Shown: positions 1 to 13,500 of the stretch, piece after piece
Position numbering within the stretch: position 1 is the first letter of the stretch
How the letters are laid out: each line of letters begins with the position of its first letter
Assembly (NCBI GenBank): GCA_036852015.1
Contig: JAANDG010000554.1
Location: 33,514 to 97,513, forward strand
Length of the DNA stretch: 64,000 nt
Direction: 5' to 3'
Origin: Pelodera strongyloides
Lineage: Eukaryota > Nematoda > Chromadorea > Rhabditida > Rhabditidae
The notes under the pieces: generated by a model
What the model was told of the DNA's origin: nothing
Seen by the model: only the letters and a program-made list of their open reading frames with translations
Databases searched by the model: none
Made by a program: the position numbers and the translations under genes

Positions 1-1137
1 TCTACATTGTAGTTTTGTTGAAGTTCTTGTTGTAGTTGGAGAGTCAGTTTCTCTGTTTCAGGTGCAAGCGTTTTATTTCTTGATTTCATGTGACTTTTCA
101 GACCAAACACCAGCGGGGAAAAGGAGCTAGTCGGAGGTCGGTGCAGTGTGTGCGTGCGGTGTGACCATTGATCCCGTTGACCCGCATGGTCTCAGTGTGC
201 TTACCTCCCTCCTCCTCGCCCTCTCCCTAGCTAGACTGGATTGAGAATTAGGATGAGAATTGGCCTTTGTTCCCATATTTGACACCCAGTGCGACTTTTA
301 GTCAGTCTTTCGTCTGACTCTCTGATAAGTGATAAGCAAGCTAAATTGCAGTACAACATTGAGCAATAAATTGCATTTGCATTATGTTGCAGCTTTTGAA
401 TGTACTTGAACATTGATCAGCTGCATATTGTGTGGCCTGGGTACCCGCAAACTCCTTGTTTTGCGTGTACAACTTTACTCTTAACCATTAGTGATTTGTT
501 TTTCAATAGTGTCCCGCCGCTGCGTTGTTTTGTCAACATGTCTGTCTATGTGGAGCGTTCGTGTGTGCTCTGTTCTGTGTGCCTTAATCGATCTTCGTGC
601 TCTATTTACGCTTCTTCATAAACATGAACATGAGATATTGTTGTCTTTTATTTTGGGTTTACTCGTGAGGTTGGTCACTATGGTCACATTTGCTTATTTT
701 TTTTGCAAGTCATTCTGACAACAGACACCACTTATGTCAACTTATGTGCGTTTTTCGGCAATCCTGTATCGCTATTTCTCCGGAGGTTTTTAATCGCAAA
801 TCGCGATAGTGATACTTAGTGTGATTAGATTAATTCACCCTATTATGGTGTTCCTTGACTTGGCTTAATTTAGCAGTTCATTGTTTTTTGTTTTCGATAT
901 TATGTAATTCATAAACTCTCCTTCCCTCCTTCGTACCCACGTGCTTTTGAGACCATTGAGACGTATGCTAGGCGACGGCATTTCTCTGTATTGTATGCAA
1001 ATTTTTGCGGCAGTTTAGTTAGAATGGACCTCATCTGCTTATAATACACGGGAATACCGTTCCAGGTTCCAGCATACGGTTCAAAATCATGTGTCATAGT
1101 GTTTTAAGCTAAAGGATAAATTTTCAGATATAAATTG
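1..1137 (+). other. 5' flank and leader of the SPOP-like gene
   Basis: No convincing coding exon is seen here. A consensus acceptor (TTTTCAG ending at 1127) lies 10 bases before the start codon at 1138, so the leader is probably spliced and the promoter lies further upstream within this stretch or before it. The small open frames at 231-718 and 909-1097 have no family resemblance or splice support. Confidence 0.5.
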
Positions 1138-4100
1138 ATGGCTGACATAGTCGGACCACTTCGGCCATCCGACTCGTGGTCTACTACCGAGGTTTGTGTC
1201 CTTTCAATGTTTTTCATTTCATTTTATTTCAGCGAGAGCAAGTATTTTGTCCGTAACCTTGTTTCGTCACTCTAGTTCGAGCTCGGCGCGGCATGGCAAC
1301 AGTCAAATCAGAATTCAGTATGATAATTATCTGTTTAAGATAAAGCGAAATTGCGGCCGGTTTTTGAAACACATGGAGTACACCAGTATCCTTATGCTTA
1401 TGCAGATCATCATAAATTAGAAGTATTTCGTGTGAAAATAGTGAAAATTCAATGGACGTGTCGCGACACGAAGCATTTCTCTCGGATACATTGCATGCAG
1501 ACTGAAAAAAAAAACAGATTGAAATGAGCAGAGCAAATGAGCAAATACCATTTCAACTATTATTAAAAATATTACTTTAGGTAAAATCTATTCAACATAG
1601 CCACGTGTGGACAATTCGAGGTTTCTCACAATGTGAGTGCAGATATCTTGAGACTGCAGTCAAAGTAAAAGACCAGGTAGAATTATTTTCAACGTTTTTT
1701 ATTTTCATTTTTCATTTATTTTTAATTAATCAACTCACTTATGTGAAATGAGGTGTGAATCGTGTGAAAAGTGCGGTAGTCAGCCACTTGTGCACTTTTT
1801 CGATATAATAATCGGCCAGTCCATCATGTTTATATTTACTTTATACGTAGTCTAAACCTAGTACACATATTATGCTTTTTGGTTCAAGATGATTGCCGAT
1901 CTGGCCTGCCCATTAGTCAGTATATGAAGTGTGAGTGATCATGAGTATATTGATTTTCTATACATACATTTTTAAAATGCTATTAAATATTTTATTATGT
2001 CATGCGCGCCTTTTTGATCTGCTAAGCTAAAATAAAAAGTATGATATAGTTTATTATTATTATATTTTGTCGTTTCAGTCGGTCACTCCCTGTTCAACGT
2101 CGCTGCCTGATACCGGACATCTGTCATTCAGAATAAGACTCCATCCTCAGGGAAATAAAGAAAGTAATAAGGATTTCTCCTTTTTCCAGGTATGCTTTTT
2201 GATTTCATTTTGGTTTTGGTCTTTAATTGATGATATACAGATTTTGAATGCGCATTGCATAGAAAGAATCAACGAGTCTCATGCAATTGATATTTTATGA
2301 TGAAAAAAAAACTGTTTTGCGTTTTATATTATCGAATACTTTATTTTAAAGAACAAGGTATAATACACCAAAAATAAATATAAATATGTAAAAATGAATC
2401 ATAATAAAGCGACAAAATACATGCCTACACGTGAGGATATCTAAGCGATTGCTGTTTGAACCGAGTCTTCAATACCGCACATTAAACCAAAAAAGAAAGA
2501 AAAGAGATTAGACAAACAAATAGAGTCTCCTTGCTTTATTACCTCTTTTTATTCCGCTATTCAGGTGTTCTGTAGCAGTACGAATCAGTCCCGCTACAAA
2601 GCAAAGTTCGCCGTTTTTAATTCAAGAAACGAGGAGATCCCTACGACTGTATATACGGGAACACAGCAGGTATGATTGAACTATTAATTTATTATTTATG
2701 TTTATTTTTGTGGTTTGCGTAACATTTACTTGTATTTGTATTATGTAGTCTGTGAAATAGAAATGTTTCACGACGGAGGTTTATGTTGACGGATGAGGAG
2801 GTACGTGTTGTTCTAGCACTTCTATATGAACTCACCATTCCAATTCACCAGGTTTGATCGAAATGACAGTCAAATAGCCCGAGATAAATAAAAACTCCAC
2901 GATCTTCCCCGCCCGCACAATAGTCATTCATAGTTGGAAAATAACCATAACTCTGTGATTTTCCCAATATATAAACAGACTTTTTGGTGACAACAGCCTA
3001 CAAATCTATTTCGTAACTTACTTTTTTTTACAGTTGCACGGGTATTTTGAGTATATTCGAAGGGATCTTCTCGTTTCGCATATCGCTCCGCAAGACGAGG
3101 TGCAACTTGTACTGAATTTAACTGTGACGTTTGACACGGTAACTAGGAACTCACAGTCGGTCCCACCTCGCTTACCGGCTGTTCCGGACTCAAGACCGCT
3201 AGAGGTGAGGTTCTTACTTTTTTATTTTTATTTAATTATATTTGCTATGCGCCTCGTGTCATTTTATTCCTATTAGCGTTTTCGCCCTTAGTCTTAGTGG
3301 GATGTTAAGTTGTGAAGGTTTTGTGAAAATTAGGGACTTTAAATTGAAATCTGAAATGTAGCGATACGCCCGTGGCCCGTGTGCGTTGAGTGGTTGTCCT
3401 CGAATGAAGCAAATTAGGGTGTTTTATTGGTTCGACGAGCATCCCCGATACTATATGGCAGATGTATTTACCGTGTGATAAACAATTCTTTTACAGGTAA
3501 CCAAGGACTTGGAAACTGTCTTCCGCGATCGCAAGCTTACTGACTTCACGATTCTTATAGGAGACAAAGACAAAAAATTGGAAGTTCATAAGGTTAGTCA
3601 TAGTTTTGTTTGTTTTCTTTAAGTTGGGTGTCTTGTGAAACTGGTTGTGTTCATTGCAGTACAACAACGCAACCGTATTTTGTGTAGTTAGCTGTGACCA
3701 TTGGCAGGTGTCCGTGTAAGGTGTGTACAAATTTGTTATGTTGTTTATTCTCTTTATTGATTCTATTTTAATATCAGTAGAATTTTCCCCTTTTTATAGG
3801 TGGTATTGGCAGCCCGCTCGCCATATTTTTCCGCTCTCCTGGAGCCACACACGGAAGAGTTTAAGAATAACCAACTGGTTCTTCGCGAAAATGATGTTGA
3901 ATATGAGGTGGGTATATGATTCGTTTTTCTTTCTTATTTTGTTTTCGTGATTTCGTTGTATAGTATAGTATTGGGGAGGGGGCTGCAGCCACGCTGTGAA
4001 ACTAAATGTTGCAGCTAGCTTTTATAAAACCGCACTGTATTTTTTGTTTAGTCGATGGTCTGGCCTGAACGTGTTGATTAGTATTTGTTAGTGGATGTAT

Positions 4101-5497
4101 AGAGTAATATTTTTTGTCATTATTGTTTAAGTAAACAATGTAGGTAATGCAAGAATTGCTTCACTATATGTACACTGGGCGATCGCCGCGGTTGGGCGAT
4201 ATGGCGCTGGATTTGTTAGCGGCTGCCGATAGATTTGCCATGCCTGGACTCAAGGAGATGGCTGAACAGGTGGGCAGAAATTAATTCCCTTTCCTTTATT
4301 TAAATTGTATTCAGTGGTTTCACTTATTCTGGATGCAGACTTTAGTAGTGATAGCTATAGTGACCGTGTAAATGTATTGCATACTTTTTAGTTGTATAAT
4401 TCGTCTATTTTTTTCATTTTCGTTTTACTCGTATGCCCTCCTCCTATCATAATTTATTAATTTTCTAGCGTATGAATCACGATAGAACGTTCATTACTCG
4501 ATTACTTTTTATTTATTATTATTTCTTGTTTAGAATCTACGCTCACAGCTGAACACAGAGTGCGTGTGTCGGACGTTGATTTTCGCCGATATGCATTCTG
4601 CATTGGAACTGAAACAGGATGCGATTAAGTACATTGCAGCGCACTCACAATCAGTGCTCACGGTAAGAACTTCATCTTCTTTGATCTTATTTTATGAGAG
4701 CTTTATTAGAACCATTATCAGCGTTGCTTTAATGTTTGACCGAGATACAAACGATCAGCCCTTAGAACCTTGAGTATTATGTTTTGAAACGAGTTTATGA
4801 TTCATAATTCGTATGGTGGGTATAGTGAGCTGAGCATGAATGCAAGAATGTATGTCAACTGTCAACGTTGGACATTTGTTAAGAGTATGTATTTTGTAGA
4901 TTTGGCTGAGAGTAAATGAAATTGTGTATGTATACACATAATATATTTAATTATTGCTGAAGCTGAAAAGGTTGAGACTTGTATTTAAACATTTGTTCTT
5001 GTCAATAATCGAATTTTACTTCTAATTTATTCAATTCAGACGGATGGTTGGCAAGAGATGGTGTCGAGCAAAGGGGAGCTTGTCACTGAGGTCGTCCACG
5101 CCATTTCAAATGAGAATAGAGGAGGACACCCTGTGCACAACGTACTACAAACGACCTCGTCGTCTTCAAGTAGGTGTTTGTGATATTGATTTTTTTAGTA
5201 CACTGTTTTTAGTTTGTACTGCTTGGCGCTTGCTCTGGCGCACTTCTAAACAACGTTTTAAGATGAGCCTGAACTATTCGTTTAGTAGAAGCGTAGAAGA
5301 CAGAAAAGCTATTTGCATATTTTAACAAGATGTGTTGTGTGCCGGCAATTTATTAGTCATGGTTGTATATTAAATTAAATAATGCTACGATCCTGTGCTT
5401 CATTTTTACCCTATTTCGCATTGCAGCATCGACGGAGCCGGCGGTAAAGAGGTTTCGATTTAACAATGACGATGACCCGTTACAATGGGACCGGTAG
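1138..5497 (+). CDS. SPOP-like MATH-BTB-BACK protein, cullin-3 ligase adaptor
   Basis: Eleven coding exons give 398 codons: 1138-1191, 1581-1676, 2079-2189, 2565-2669, 3034-3204, 3497-3592, 3800-3907, 4144-4269, 4534-4662, 5040-5169 and 5427-5497. All introns are phase 0 except the last (phase 1), and all are GT-AG. Residues about 24-165 form a MATH domain (VWTIRGFSQCE; FRIRLHPQGNKES), which in SPOP binds substrate degrons. Residues about 186-290 form a BTB/POZ domain (KLTDFTILIG; VVLAARSPYFSALLEPH), which binds CUL3 and dimerises. A BACK-like tail follows, with a basic C-terminal patch (VKRFRFNNDDD) that may be a nuclear signal. Human SPOP has 374 residues. The start was chosen because the N-terminal stretch MADIVGPLRPSDSWSTTE joins in phase to the MATH domain. 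By analogy it recruits substrates for ubiquitylation. Divergence from human SPOP leaves open another BATH-family member rather than the strict orthologue. Confidence 0.93.
1340..1421. repeat. MITE family A, half copy in SPOP-like intron 1
   Basis: This stretch carries one arm of the palindromic repeat family seen many times at 36-61 kb (AAAGCGAAA followed by GCCGGTTTTTGAAACACAT). It runs to the typical central CATAAATTA and stops, so the second arm is missing. Confidence 0.7.
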
Positions 5498-7525
5498 GAA
5501 TTTGGATGCTTTCATCTCTCTTTTTTTCATCCGCTATTTTTCATTTGTCTGTTTTCTGAAGCAGTGATTGTGATGTTTATGTTTATGGAGCTATTGTCTT
5601 TAGATAGGCAACTCAACATGTTTAATAAGATCCATTTTGTTTCTGTAGCCTGCCTTCTGTACGTACGTACTGCACTGACATAATACCAGGTTCCAAGTTT
5701 CAAAAGCGTATTATTATTATTTGGTAAAGACGTAAGATGGTACAGGAACGCAGTGTATAGAACTAACCATCCATATGCATGAATGAAAAATAATGACTAA
5801 AATGTTTATGTAGGTGACATAAGGTGGAATTGTGTGCTAATTATCGCATTATGAGGAGGATAGACGATTTTATTCCTGCTATTTCCGATCCCTAATCTTT
5901 TATTATATGTAAATTTGATTTTTTTTGAAAGTGTACATATACATAGTTTTGTTTATATTGTGCTTATTCTTATTCTAGAGACAGATTTTTTTTTAATTTC
6001 GAGTAAATTTGTGTTTTCTGTTTTTTCTGTCTCTAGATGAGCATTCCCCTAATTTCCATTGGCATTTGGTCCCTTTTCTCTATCTGTGAATTGGTTGAGG
6101 TTTTTGATAACTATTTTTACTCGCAGGATAAGTAATTAAGATTTTTGGTGTTGTTAGTTGGAAAAGTCACTACACAGTGATAAATTTGTGGTTCATTTAT
6201 TAGTACAATGCGAGGTAATATTTTTTTGTTTTCCTTGGGGTTCCCCTAATTTTTTTGATGTCACTAATAAATATTTGTGCATATTTTACCTGTTTCTGTT
6301 TTAATGCACATTTTGGTGTTTTGACGACGTTCTGGTACCTTGAAATGTACATTTTTTAACGAAAGAAGAGGGGTTGGTTTAATGGTAATGTTTGCAGTTT
6401 TATAACATGAGGAATGAAGGAGTAATTTTTTTTCTAATTTCTAGTCCTCTTGTGAAATGTACCATGTGACGTATTCCGTCTGCCATGAGGTGGTTTATGG
6501 CTGGGGTAATTAGAAATGACAGGTTTAGGGTTCTAGGATACATGCGATCGTAGCGTTAGATATATCATTTGATGGGGACCGAGAGGAGTTGTACTTTGGA
6601 AGGATTCGCTGTTTCGGAACGATACACATACAGCTTGTTTTTAATTGTAAAATGTCCTGAAAATGTCCTGGGTTTTAGTAGGTGGCAGTGAACTCCGTGG
6701 CCGTATGCACCAACGCGCCGGGAAGCTCCTAGCCTCCCAGTGGGAGATGAGAGAAAGAGAGTGATCACACGAATCAGACAAATTCTCTCACCCTGGGAGG
6801 TTCCCGCTGTTCGTGCATACGGTCAGTTATAGGTTCTTTCGAGTATGAGCCTTTAATATTGATTGCTATTCCGAGTTATTGAGCTTTAGTTCCAAGTTGC
6901 CTAGATCAGGCTTTAGTTGCCTAGATCGATCCATGTGTTAGTCTCTATCACGTTTGCTATCTTTTATCCTTTCCCCTATGATAACAACGTGGTTGGACTT
7001 TGCCCCTGGGCGGAGATTGTCGAAGACTCCTTGTCTGCCACGCTATTTCTTGCGTCTCGTGGAGAATTTGTTTTTCGTACCCACACGCTGTGAGCGAGCA
7101 GACTACAAAGTACGCCTGTTCGTTGACTCCCAGTTGTGACGTATTTCAGAACTTTATTGTAGGGGCGGGAGTGTGCACTTTGACTTTAGGGTTACGCTTG
7201 GGATACCTGAGGACTGGAGAGTTTATTTTACTTTTTACGTTGTATTGTTGTTTCCTTTGAACTATATATACTGTGTGTGGTGGTCATACCTATCTACCTT
7301 TACACGTTTACACCCCCACTATGTGTCTTTTGGGCATGTCTGAACTACTTACTGTAAATCTATTGTCATGTATTATTAGAATATTCAAATTTGATGGGAA
7401 TTGATGGCATATTGCTTCCTCTCTGTGATGTTTCTACTAATAATTTGTCTCTGGTTGTTCGTTGTTTGGATTTTTATGTTTTGTTTTCAAGTGTTTATGT
7501 TTTATCTTACATCTTCAATTTGCAG
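5498..7525 (+). other. 3' flank of SPOP-like gene and 5' flank of ACADVL
   Basis: No coding exon was recognised. The stretch must hold the 3' untranslated region of the SPOP-like gene and the promoter and non-coding first exon of ACADVL; a good acceptor (CAATTTGCAG ending at 7525) lies six bases before the ACADVL start codon. A MITE sits at 6698-6824. The small frames at 6954-7609 look like chance. Confidence 0.5.
6698..6824. repeat. MITE family B copy (GGCCGTATGCACC termini)
   Basis: The ends are inverted: GGCCGTATGCACCAACGC at the left and GTTCGTGCATACGGTC at the right. The interior has a second inverted pair (AGCCTCCCAGTGGGAG with CCCTGGGAGGTTCCC). Related copies lie at 34460-34605, 54854-55034 and 62894-63046. 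Confidence 0.7.
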
Positions 7526-7531
7526 GGCAGT

Positions 7532-10500
7532 ATGCTGTCTGTCATCCGCAACGCACGGCCCGTGGTTAATAATGTGAAGTGGGTTAACTTGATTTGCATT
7601 ATTTACTGATCTGAGTTTTTTATTAACGGGGTTTTCAAAGAAGTGGCCGTGGCCCGGTCCCACTGGAAAATTTTCCCTAGAAAACCCCGCGAAAAACCCC
7701 CAGAAAATCCCGAGGTGCTTTTTGCAATTCCCCTAGGTCGGGACTTTCTAGGGGTTTTCGCGGGGAATTTTTCCCTAGCTTTTTCCCGCGGTGGATTTTC
7801 TAGGGGTTTTCGCGGGGAATTTTTCCCTAGCATTTTCCCGCGGTGGATTTTCTAGGGGTTTTCGCGGGGAATTTTCCCCTAGCATTTTCCCGCGGTGGAT
7901 TTTCTGGGGACTTTCGCGGGAAATTTTTCCCTAGCTTTTTCCCGCGGTGGATTTTCTGGGGAATTTCTCGGGATTTTTTTCCCCTGCAAACCCCGAGGTG
8001 ACACTTTCCACTTACCATTATGGTATGTTTGTTTCCTGTATGCACACACGATAGCCGTAAATATTTAGAAATGAAAAATATTTTTTACTAAAGAAAAGTT
8101 CAACACGAAAATAAATTGACTTAACATGGGAAGGTAACAGGCGCGTAACAAATCAAACGAGCACACTATATTTGTCCGCTATACATGGGGGGATTCACAG
8201 GAGAAAAGGTGGCACCGGAACTTTCGTGTAAGATGACAAGGGCGATACTATTATTAGTTAATCATGCATGTATAGTGGAACATAGTGGATAGATATGGAG
8301 GCCAAAATGAATAATAAACTTATGGAGAATAAGTTAGTAAGAAGAAGGCAATGTAATAAGAATAGTGTACTCCTGATGTTAACAATAAGTATATATGAAT
8401 TGAGACTTGAGAAATCCGGGGACTGTAAATATAGAGTCACTGAATCAAAATTAGGGTTAATATGCCCCGCAGTTTGAGCACTGAGTGAACTACATGAGGA
8501 GTTAGGGAACGCTACCCTAAGTAGTTGTGAAAGAATAACGAGGCCATAAATAAGAGGAGGAAACGGGGGGAGGGGAATCGAGGGAAATAACAGAATAACC
8601 GAGTGACTGAACCTAGCTTGGAAATGGAAATGCTGAGTGTGAGAAAAGAAAATAACAATCAAAACGCAGGAACCGGGTTTAAAAAGATAATGCTAAATAA
8701 GGACGGGTAACTAAATAGGCAGCGGTTGTCGAGATAACGATCGGGACACATACTTCGCCGGTTCCGGTGGGCCAACCGACTCCTCAGTCAGTGGCACGCG
8801 CGACAATCAGCAGGCGATCTGAAAAGATTGGATGATATAATGTATTCAAGTATGTTAAGTATACACGTTGGGTAATAATTAATAATGAGCGTATTATCCT
8901 CATATATACGAATCGAGGGGAAATGTACGCAAATAGGGCACTGCTCAGGGCGCGGTCGAGATTGAAATTCTCCGGAAATTTCCGACAATAAACTGGAAAA
9001 AATGACCTGCCGACGTGCCGACTGCAGTCTACATTGAATTTTCAAAGAGGCGCTGATATTCCTATACACAGTTGTAACCCACAAAAACGTTGAAACATAC
9101 ATATGCATCGAACGATCCTCTCATTCTCATCGAAGTCAGAGCGTACCAATTTGGGTCTCTCCTTGGTCTTCGTTTCGTGGTGGCTTCTGCTTAGGCTCGC
9201 ATCTCTAAAAAAAAGATATAAAATACATAGTAGATACGGAACCTCTGAATTCTAAATGCTTAAGCCTATGAATGTATATAAAGTGGTATTTATATATTGA
9301 ATAAACATTTTCAAACGCCGGGTGAACGTATATAGATGTACAACTACAACGTAATTAGAGGTCCGAGTGCTGGGCTTAATCGCCGAATCGGGTTGGATTT
9401 ATCAACAACACGACCGTTAACGAAGGCTATTTTACATGTACAACGTCACGGCCGCCTAACTTTTTCCGGCTCCTCACCGGAAATGTCCATCTTTAATGCG
9501 CTTTTAACCCCGGTAAAAAGGCAAAAAAAAACTGAAATAAATGACATAACAAGAAAAGAGAGAACTTACACCACATCCATCATTTTTCTGCTCACAACAG
9601 CAACGAGCAGGACGTGAGCAGCCCCACTGGCGTTCCATGAAAGGGGCGAGCGCGGAGAAACATTGACAACGACCCCTAAAACTAATGTAATAAAGCTTTG
9701 TGTTTTAAATACAAATAGTTGCGCGACTGGTAGCAGGATGCAAAAAAACGCACCGTCAACACTTCCAAAACGTTGCGAACAATGCACTACAACGAAAGTG
9801 AGGACCTAAATAAATATGTTCGAAGTTCCACGACTATCACATAGCATATGATATTAACGCAAACAGTTTGCTCTTTTGCCTTCATAAGAAACAATACGGG
9901 ATAGGGAAATAATTCTAGTATGAAATACAGAAAATGAATCGTGAAGAATACCTTTTGTCTTTACAATTAGTCGAGAACTCAATCGTTGGGTCGAAATCCC
10001 TTCGTTGATGATGGAACAACATGCAATGATGCAAAGGACTGATGTGGTCCCTGAATGACATCGGCGAGACCTGTAAGGATACACAACTATTTTCTTCAGT
10101 TCATAGCGCGACGTTTATAACATATTTAGTACAGGGAGGACTTACGTAATGCGTGGAACGTTGTGAGAAGTTTGAAGCACTCATGATGCCGCGATTTGGA
10201 CAAACAGAGGTAATCTGTGATTAGATTATAATAACCGCGGTAACAAGCTCGACGAACACTAATAGACACCGGACAAAATAGCGAAAAAAAACAATGAATG
10301 AATCACAAACTCACATGTTAAGCACATGCGTCTCCGGCTCCGCAAGAATGGAACTGCTTCACCAATCGGCCCAGCCACTAGTATTCACCTCATATTGATC
10401 GAGGAGTTTTCTTTGATATTCGGTTATATCATAAACATGAAAAAACTTTAAGTTTAAGGACATTTTCTAACATAATGGCGGAAAATGGAGAGTATAGTCG

Positions 10501-13500
10501 CAGACCAGGTACTCTCATGTATATAAATAAGCTAGATACATCAAACATCACTTACACCACAAAACACAATACGAAACATTAGAGCAAAGCAAAAGAAACT
10601 TCACAATTCAACGAAAAAACAAATACGAAAATTTTATTTTTTGAATTTCGTTTTTCCCGCGCTTTTGTACCTCGGGAGTTTCTAGGGATTTTGTGTCTCT
10701 CAATTATGCGTTATCTCTCGCCTTTCTCGGGAGTTTCTGGGGGGAAAAGTCACCTCGGGGTTTGCTGGGGAACGGCATTTTTCGCGGGGTTTTCTAGGGA
10801 AAATTTTCCAGTGCCGGTGGCCCATGTAGTATCCAAAAAATGTTTTCTTTCTTGTAATACAGTACTACTGAGTCGAAAATTAAAAGAGGTGTCTTCTTAC
10901 CATGATACCAGATACCGCACATGGCCATACTTGTAGTGATAGGTTACGTAAGTATAGATTTCGAATTAAGTGAAGGTTATACTTCTAAATCGATTTTTAG
11001 GATCTCTGCGTTGTCGGCACGGTCTACTCTAGCCACTACCGCTGCAGCAGTCAAGGATACGAAAGCCCCGTCGAAGAGCAGCTCCAACAAGTTGCCACCA
11101 GTAAGTTTTTTTTAGTCTTCATGGAATATGGTTTATGAATCACGTAAGTTTTATTGAAATCGTAGTTCAGTACATAGCTTGATCGTAGAAAGTCTGACAG
11201 AGAAGAGAAGGCACTTATGCTTTGTACTTTGGGTAACGAGAATCTATTGCTGGATAATATGTGGGGAATTATTTCGGTTTTTACTTGTCGGGTTGATTTT
11301 CGATTCAAAGTCATCATTCGAATCAGAATTTCATGCTGATTCGAGTTATAACGAAACAAAATGTGGGAAACAGATAGAAAAAAGTTAGGTGGATTTGAGG
11401 ATTGCATTCTTTTCCAGGTTTACAAGAAAATGTGAGCCGATTTAGAGTCAAATTCAAATTAGCATAAGGTCTGATAAGCCAAACTTTGTGCGACAAGTAA
11501 AAACCGAAGTTTACCCATATGTGGTTTACTGATGGGTTGTCAGATACCGTCGTATTTGTAGCTTCATTTCAGTAGTATACGTCCTCATTGGCATTGGAAG
11601 TGGTAGTGTTTGCATAGATGTTAGTTTTGTTCGTATGATATACAATCTTCATTATCGGATTATCGCCAACGGAAACGTAAATTCGTATGATGATTGACTT
11701 GCTGACTTTTACATTCTTTTGTACAGGAAACGTCGTCATTCTGCATGAACTTGTTCCGTGGTCGTGCCGAGCTTTCCAACGTCTTTCCTTACCCTCTCAA
11801 TCTAACAGATGATCATAAGGAGACCTTGGGAATGATCTTACAGCCAACGGAGAAGTTCCTCCAAGAAGTGAATGATGTGGCCAAGTACTGTATTTAGATA
11901 CTTTAACTCTTTAACTGCATTCGTTCGCAGACATGATTCTACTGTTTTAGTACATACTGTTTTCCAATTTAGATGCTTTACCGTTTGTATACACGATTCT
12001 ACCTGTATCTCTATATTTACCTAGTGTATCTCTATATTGATGCCTTGTTAAAATGCTTTCACGTTTAGTGTGTCAGTGTGAAGGATGGAGATGTACTGAT
12101 GTCATTTTTGACGAAATACATAGATCTGTTCGTGATACAGTTATGTTTTCAATGCGTGTCGCTTTTTCATCCAAGAATTATTCAGAAATGACGAGAACGC
12201 GTCCCAGCCTATGGAGGTTCTCAAGCAGTTTGCCGAACTTGGTAAGTTCGCTTCACATATTTTGTTATTTATATGTTTTAGACCTACCGTACTTTATAAA
12301 TCTTCTTGTTATCCTTCTTCATGAAGATGTTTGTTTCATTAGTACTTAATTTATTGATCAGTCCGGGGCATACATCTCATCGAAAATCCTAATGTGTTCC
12401 CGAAATTCTGTCTATTTATACGTTTCTAATATGTTTCTGGTAGCACTCCAAACTTGCTTAATATTCTTTGTTAATATTCTAATCGCGATGCTTAATGTTC
12501 TAATCGCGACAGTGGTATTTGTCTTAGCTCAAAACCACCTTCCAAATTTATGCAATATGCTAATTTGGAAGCTGTTTTTCGTCGGTCATAGAGTATTTAA
12601 CAAATTTGAATTAGTACACGTATTAGCTACTTGCATGCGAATATCTGTGCTAAATTCAAATTTGTCCCTGATCTTCAATTTTTGTAGCGAGTTTCAAATT
12701 GTGCTTATGTATGGAAAGTGAAAGCCGCGCTGAATGATTTTTGGGCCAGATTCGCCCTGTTTCGGCCCCGCGAAACAGCAGTTAAATACTCTATCAGTTC
12801 ATCAATGGGATTATGCCCAGGATCAGTCGCACAGTTTACCAGACGTCTAACAGTTTTTATGTAGCTGCAAGACATTTGGGGGGTTATTTACTTTTGATAT
12901 AACTTTCTGTTTCTTCTATGTTCTATATATGTGCGTTCCAGGTGCATTCGGAGCTCTTGTACCGCCAGAGTATGAAGGCGCCGGCCTGAATAACTCCCAG
13001 ATGGCACGTTTAGCAGAAATTGTGGGAGCATATGATCTGGGACTGGGAGTGACCATGGGGGCACATCAGGTATGTTTTACTTTTACTTGCGTAGTTCTAG
13101 TTCTGGGTTCTGGTGACGTTTATTATGGGTAACAGGCAAATTCCGGCCTCCGGGTTAGTTGTGTCTTGTGCTTACAATTAGAACAAAACTAGTATATGAG
13201 GTGGCGTGGGCGTGATCATCAACTATTTTCTTAACACAGCACACAGCTAAATGTTTCAGTGATTTCCTTTATTTGTTAGCTTTGTATAGCATTTGCTTGT
13301 TGCTACATAAATGTAGACCCGAAATGAGAATTGAATAACACTAATGGTTTAGTCGATCGGCTACAAGGGAATATTGTTGTACGGCGATGATGAGCTCAAG
13401 GCCAAGTACCTCCCGGATCTGGCCTCGGGACGAAAGTTTGCCTCCTTCTGTCTTACGGAACCGAGCTGTGGTTCGGATGCCAACGTAAGTTTTTTTATTC

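Noticed and set aside
8258..8662. 134-codon minus frame inside ACADVL intron 1
   Set aside because: Low-complexity hydrophobic/serine composition, no motif, within an element interior.
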